Source of the DNA: Bradyrhizobium sp. CB2312
GTDB taxonomy: Bacteria > Pseudomonadota > Alphaproteobacteria > Rhizobiales > Xanthobacteraceae
Direction: 5' to 3'
DNA: 64,000 nt
Assembly (NCBI RefSeq): GCF_029714425.1
Contig: NZ_CP121668.1
Span: 5,973,501 to 6,037,500 of the forward strand
The position numbers and the translations under genes were made by a program. Shown here piece by piece: positions 63,598-64,000 of the stretch (within the stretch, counting starts at the first letter, position 1; each line of letters starts with the position of its first letter). A model generated the notes under the pieces. The model worked only from the letters and a program-made list of their open reading frames with translations. It was not told the DNA's origin and made no database searches.

Positions 63598-64000
63598 TTA
63601 TGCCGTTGCCTTGAGGACGACGACGGCTTCCGGCAGAATCGGCTTGCCACCGACGCGGCGCCGGGCGCGCAGCTTCACGATGCCGTTGTCGGCACCGGTG
63701 AAGTCGTCGCGCATCACAGCGACGCCGACCCGATCGACGATCTGGTATGCGCTGGCGTAGTCACCGAAGACGACCGGATAGGTCTCGGCGCCCGGCGAAG
63801 CGGTGCTCAGGATGCCGTCCATGTCGGGCGCTTCGAAGATCGGGCGGCCCAAGAGCGTGGCGGGCGTGCCGTTGGCGAGGCTGTCGGACCACATGCTGCG
63901 GCGGAGTGGCGAAACGTCGGCGAGCTGGCGAATGAAGCCCATGGTGGAGCGCTTCATCATCCATGCGCCGACGTTCGCGTATTCGCCCGGCAGCGCGTAG
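63598..64000 (-). CDS. HK97-family major capsid protein, C-terminal part (5' end outside window)
   Basis: The frame is open to the edge, reading YALPGEYANVGAWMMKRSTMGFI, then WSDSLANGTPATLLGRPIFEAPDM and KLRARRRVGGKPILPEAVVVL. This fits the C-terminal third of HK97-type major capsid proteins (LLGRP motif and final strand). About 134 residues are visible. Portal and protease genes would be expected on its other side. Confidence 0.84.
   Translation of the reverse strand, partial: YALPGEYANVGAWMMKRSTMGFIRQLADVSPLRRSMWSDSLANGTPATLLGRPIFEAPDMDGILSTASPGAETYPVVFGDYASAYQIVDRVGVAVMRDDFTGADNGIVKLRARRRVGGKPILPEAVVVLKATA

Larger units (their letters stand above)
49985..64000. mobile_element. Prophage-like element, left part (right end outside window)
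   Basis: From the integrase on, the genes are phage functions or orphans, and the palindromic repeats of the chromosome are absent. Structural genes include HK97-type capsid, connectors, terminase, tail chaperones and tape measure. The left edge is placed just before the direct repeats ahead of the integrase; an exact attachment core was not found. Portal and protease genes are not in the window and may lie to the right of 64000. Confidence 0.85.

Overview
The window is high-GC DNA with dense, short-spaced operons. Several features point to a Bradyrhizobium-type alphaproteobacterium: TRAP and branched-chain amino acid ABC transporters, a TTTAGAA-type iron control element upstream of a TonB-dependent receptor, and many palindromic intergenic repeats. 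Nearly every gene before about 49.8 kb looks like ordinary chromosome. From about 50 kb to the right edge lies the left part of an integrated phage-like element.

Layout, chromosome part. 1-5.2 kb: a TAXI-type TRAP transporter (binding protein cut by the window edge, then fused permease) followed at once by a glutaminase carrying STAS and cyclic-nucleotide-binding domains; together they suggest uptake and deamidation of glutamine or glutamate. 5.4-6.7 kb: a MazG-like pyrophosphohydrolase, a carboxymuconolactone decarboxylase-family protein and a 33-residue membrane peptide. 6.9-11.3 kb: a CoA-thioester module, made of a DUF35 protein overlapping a thiolase-fold protein that lacks the nucleophilic Cys, a CaiB/BaiF CoA-transferase and a normal SCP2-type thiolase with a long palindrome in front of it. 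11.4-24.9 kb: a sugar-acid regulon. One leftward run holds the ABC transporter, a DenD-like dehydrogenase, KDG kinase and KDPG aldolase. The divergent run holds a LacI-type regulator, an IlvD/Edd dehydratase, two SDR dehydrogenases, a serine hydrolase and a GFA-family protein. Two related LacI-type operators flank the regulator gene, so it probably controls both arms.

24.9-28.0 kb: a DMT exporter with a divergent LysR regulator, a site-2 protease homologue and a tail-anchored protein of unknown role. 28.0-34.0 kb: iron uptake (TonB, ExbD, ExbB, PiuC-like dioxygenase, siderophore receptor) with clustered Irr-type boxes, and a small unknown gene that has its own box. 34.3-39.3 kb: an RND efflux adaptor and pump, then an IalB-family protein. 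39.4-42.4 kb: an arylsulfatase and a divergent TetR regulator. 42.4-47.1 kb: a complete branched-chain amino acid-type ABC transporter. 47.5-49.3 kb: an alpha/beta-hydrolase fused to a caspase-like protease. 49.4-49.8 kb: a DUF1428 protein.

Phage part, about 50-64 kb: a tyrosine integrase with three direct repeats in front of it; unknown integrase-proximal genes; a roughly 0.75 kb gene-free stretch ending in a possible small RNA and a terminator; then a leftward structural operon. Read from the right, this operon holds major capsid (cut by the window edge), a tail-chaperone-like gene, HNH nuclease, HTH protein, head-tail connector, DUF3168, head closure, terminase small and large subunits, an HK97 gp10-like protein, a GTA-type tail chaperone and the tape measure. 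One gene on the opposite strand (DUF2441-like) sits inside it. The gene order is unusual, and no distal tail genes follow the tape measure. No tRNA, rRNA, CRISPR array or insertion sequence was recognised.
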